A stretch of 64,000 nucleotides of DNA from Candidatus Limimorpha caballi (lineage in GTDB: Bacteria; Bacteroidota; Bacteroidia; Bacteroidales; F082): positions 1 to 64,000 of the forward strand of contig JAGHUX010000001.1 in NCBI GenBank assembly GCA_018064605.1, written 5' to 3'. Positions within the stretch are counted from its first letter, which is position 1. Every line of letters begins with the position of its first letter. The position numbers and the translations under genes were made by a program. Positions 61,638 to 64,000 of this stretch are shown in pieces. The notes beneath the pieces were generated by a model. It worked only from the letters and a program-made list of their open reading frames with translations, had not been told where the DNA came from and made no database searches.

Positions 61638-64000
61638 TTAGTTTGTTTCTGCTGCCGGGCACATGTCGTCTTCGCCTCCATGTACCCGGTTATTAAGGTA
61701 GTGCCTTACAGGCACCGCTTCCACTTCAATTTCATCGCCCAGATAAACGAGATACGCCTTAATATCTTGATTTCCAACCATTTCACGAAGCGCAATCATG
61801 TAATCCTGAAGCTGCTGATGATATTTCTCGTTGTGCTTGCCGGTCTTGTAGTCTATGAGAATTGTGCCTTTGACGGTTATCACGAACCTGTCGGGGCGCA
61901 TCACATGCCCTGACGACGTGTGTATGTCCATCTCGTTCATGATCACGGCATCGTCGGAATAAGCGGGCTTAAGGCATTCTATCTCAATGATTTTATTGAA
62001 TTTCCGTTTAAGTGTTTCAGCTTGTTTTTCATCAATGGTGCCGTCGTTGACATATTGTCTCAACACCCTGTCAATGTCAGCTTTAGTCCTGATTTTCGAG
62101 AAGATCTCATGCACGAGCGATCCCCATTCGTCTGGCATGAAGGTCTCCTTCGAGGCCCAGACCATCGTCGGGTCAGGCTCGACGGAAAGTCTCTCGAACC
62201 ATTTCAACGACTTCGGCGCGGTCTCGTCATCGTCAAGTTCAAGAATATCAACGTCGTTGCTTTTCCGTCCGGATTCATTCCAGTCATTGAAATCGGCGTG
62301 GCCGAACGTGAAGACCTTGCGGTCATCCATTTCCTCAGTGCTCACCTCGTCTTTCTTCAGGAAATAGTCGCTGAACTGAGATTCTTCGTTGTCTTTCCTG
62401 AGGTGTTGGATGTCATTGTAATTCGTGTTTTCGTCAAAGAAATCGTTGAAGATGTTGTAACCCGTCTTGGGGCATTTGTCGCTGGTGTAAACGAACAGCA
62501 TTTTCTTGGCGCGTGTCATCGCGACATACATCACGTCGAGGGTGTCGAGCATCGACTTCTTTTCCTCGCGTTTCAGAACGTGTTCATATTCAGTGCCTTG
62601 CAAGGCAGTGCTGCTTATCGGAAGCAGAAACGCGTCGAGATACGGGATGTCTTTCGTGTTTTTGTCGTCGGCGCACTGAACCCACATCTCCTTCTGCGTG
62701 AGACCTTGCCGCGTCTTCAGCATCGTGTCGGCAAAAGGATACATCACAATCTTGAATTCGAGACCTTTGGATTTGTGTATCGTCATGATGTTCACGCAGT
62801 TGAGTTCGCCCGTGATCTGCACGTTGAGGATGTTTCTCTTCTTCTCCCAATATTCCAGGAAAGCGTCAACGCCCGCGCTGTGAGTGCATTGCCAGTCATA
62901 AAGCATGTTCATGAAATATTGCACGAAGACATCCTCAAGAATGTTGAAGCCGAACGACCTGCAAAGCTGTGCACATGAGTCGTAAAGGCTATATGCCTCA
63001 TTATGAATCGATTGCAGCTCGTTCAGCACCTGATTGTCCATCCCGATGCCGTGAGTCTTCTCGAAAAAGTACGACATTGTCTTCCTTATGACAGGGCTTT
63101 GGGGTTTTGTGAAATACTGTAACGTACTGATGATCAGCTGTATTTTGTCAGACGTCTGGAGCTGCACCGAGTCGGCCGATAGCACTTCGATGTCGTGTCC
63201 GACAAGGTAATTCGCGATTTCCGTGCCTTGTCCGTTTGATCGCACCAGAATCGTTATGTCCTTGTAATCAACGCCTTGTGAATGAAGTTCGATGATTTTG
63301 CGGAGCATCGACTCCATCACTTTCTCCTTGTATTCCTTTGTCTCGAGTTCGTCGTGGAAAAGTTCCACCGAGACGAGTCCGCCGTCTCTGGAGTTGTAGA
63401 TTTGTTCCGTGTCGTCGAAGACATGTTCCAGGTTCGTCCCGGCGTCCTCGCTTGCCAGATAACGCTTCGCGAAACGGAAAAACGTGTTGTTGAACTTGAT
63501 CACGTTTTTGTGCGAGCGGTAATTGGTGTCGAGCGATCTCTTGTCGGCTGACGCGATGAACTGTTCCTCGCAGCTCTCCGCGAAAGCGCTTTCCGGCATG
63601 TCGAAGATTTTCGGCAGGTTGATGATCTGCTCCACTTCGCCGCTCCTGAAACGGTATATCGACTGTTTCGCGTCGCCGACGATGAGGTTCATGTTGCCCT
63701 GTGCGAGACTGTTGTCGATCAGCGGGAGGAAGTTCTGCCACTGCAGCACGGATGTGTCCTGGAACTCGTCGATGAAATAGTGCCTGTACCTCGCCCCGAT
63801 GCGCTCGTAGATGAACGGCACCGAGCAGTCGCCCAACACGTCGGAGATGCGTTTGTTGAACTCCGAGATGTGAACCTGCGAGCTGTCGATGACATGCTCT
63901 TTCATCAGCTCGAAGATGTGGTTCCTGAGGACATACAGATAAAGGTCTTTCTCAATCAGCTTGAGGACGAACTGACGGCACGAAAGGTTTCTGTATCTTC
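61638..64000 (-). CDS. AddA-like UvrD helicase-nuclease, N-terminus outside the window
   Basis: This is the C-terminal part of a large SF1 helicase with a nuclease domain, in the manner of AddA/RecB double-strand-break processing enzymes. Visible motifs: FIDEFQDTSVLQW (motif II), GDAKQSIYRFRSG (III), DTNYRSHKNVI (IV), MTIHKSKGLEFKIVMYP (V) and YVAMTRAKKMLFVYT (VI). Near the C-terminus comes a PD-(D/E)XK nuclease: LVHEIFSKI, MRPDRFVI and LIDYKTGKH. An ATG at 63905 opens a frame, but the coding frame continues open to base 64000 (RNLSCRQFVLKLIEKDLYLY), so Walker A and the start are beyond the edge. An AddB-like partner would be expected nearby outside the window. Confidence 0.9.
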   Translation of the reverse strand, partial: RYRNLSCRQFVLKLIEKDLYLYVLRNHIFELMKEHVIDSSQVHISEFNKRISDVLGDCSVPFIYERIGARYRHYFIDEFQDTSVLQWQNFLPLIDNSLAQGNMNLIVGDAKQSIYRFRSGEVEQIINLPKIFDMPESAFAESCEEQFIASADKRSLDTNYRSHKNVIKFNNTFFRFAKRYLASEDAGTNLEHVFDDTEQIYNSRDGGLVSVELFHDELETKEYKEKVMESMLRKIIELHSQGVDYKDITILVRSNGQGTEIANYLVGHDIEVLSADSVQLQTSDKIQLIISTLQYFTKPQSPVIRKTMSYFFEKTHGIGMDNQVLNELQSIHNEAYSLYDSCAQLCRSFGFNILEDVFVQYFMNMLYDWQCTHSAGVDAFLEYWEKKRNILNVQITGELNCVNIMTIHKSKGLEFKIVMYPFADTMLKTRQGLTQKEMWVQCADDKNTKDIPYLDAFLLPISSTALQGTEYEHVLKREEKKSMLDTLDVMYVAMTRAKKMLFVYTSDKCPKTGYNIFNDFFDENTNYNDIQHLRKDNEESQFSDYFLKKDEVSTEEMDDRKVFTFGHADFNDWNESGRKSNDVDILELDDDETAPKSLKWFERLSVEPDPTMVWASKETFMPDEWGSLVHEIFSKIRTKADIDRVLRQYVNDGTIDEKQAETLKRKFNKIIEIECLKPAYSDDAVIMNEMDIHTSSGHVMRPDRFVITVKGTILIDYKTGKHNEKYHQQLQDYMIALREMVGNQDIKAYLVYLGDEIEVEAVPVRHYLNNRVHGGEDDMCPAAETN

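Noticed and set aside
61920..62978. 352-codon frame on the plus strand inside the AddA-like gene
   Set aside because: Composition rich in Val, His, Phe and Arg is typical of antisense shadows; the minus-strand helicase motifs are unambiguous.

Overview
The window is chromosomal DNA of a member of the order Bacteroidales. The evidence is the many Bacteroidetes-type promoters (TTG about 19-22 bases upstream of TAnnTTTG, most often TATTTTTG), very few Shine-Dalgarno sequences, families largely confined to that phylum (DUF4199, DUF3127, DUF4831, a tricorn-like S41 protease), gyrA divergent from clpC, and a lysine/butyrate fermentation block like that of Porphyromonas. No rRNA or tRNA gene was found. 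The only stable RNA recognised with confidence is the small SRP RNA. I cannot name a species.

Layout. Bases 1-600: a dead IS3-family insertion sequence whose OrfB has lost its DDE core. 600-1250: gene debris. 1.27-4.4 kb: a TPP riboswitch followed by a thiamin salvage operon (thiM, a thiE-tenA fusion, thiD). 4.4-6.6 kb: a FeoB-like protein with a normal membrane channel but a broken GTPase P-loop. 6.6-12.4 kb: speA, a BadF/GlcNAc-kinase-like ATPase and a FecB/FecCD/FecE-type importer. 12.5-20.2 kb: a small membrane protein, mutL, rhomboid, an EEP-family phosphodiesterase, uvrB and a GltS-type symporter. 20.2-21.4 kb: an Rpn-family nuclease gene whose Gly-Arg-Ala-Glu repeat tail has expanded, duplicated and acquired stops. 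21.6-27.9 kb: kamE, atoA-type CoA-transferase beta, crt, hbd, bcd, etfB, etfA, ending in an intrinsic terminator. 27.9-33.3 kb: a more AT-rich type III restriction-modification cassette (res, mod) with a long structured leader, bracketed by inverted CACGAAT-repeat tracts.

33.3-44.9 kb: a TauE/SafE permease, SRP RNA, DUF4199 plus a GT2 glycosyltransferase, an exonuclease-X-tail-like acidic protein, a DUF486 protein, a gmhA/HAD pair, a sodium:solute symporter with DUF4831, an SSB-tail-bearing DUF3127 protein, a TPR protein and gyrA. 45.0-50.8 kb: clpC, CCA-adding enzyme, miaA, then a very compact preQ1-I riboswitch in front of a queuosine-precursor transporter. 50.8-53.4 kb: a HAD phosphatase, a self-inhibited class II Fic protein and a lipoprotein-type nitroreductase. 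53.4-58.3 kb: one protein joining a DEDD-exonuclease-like domain, RecQ and a UvrD-type helicase. 58.3-64.0 kb: a tricorn-like protease and the C-terminal part of an AddA-like helicase-nuclease that runs off the right edge.

How the genes work together. The kamE-to-etfA block holds the lower half of lysine fermentation to butyrate, but two obligate partner subunits (KamD and the CoA-transferase alpha subunit) are missing. The break coincides with the decaying Rpn gene. The thiamin genes form a salvage set controlled by TPP. The most unusual items are the RecQ-UvrD fusion, the structured leader of the restriction cassette, the split kam cluster, the P-loop-less FeoB and the decaying repeat gene.
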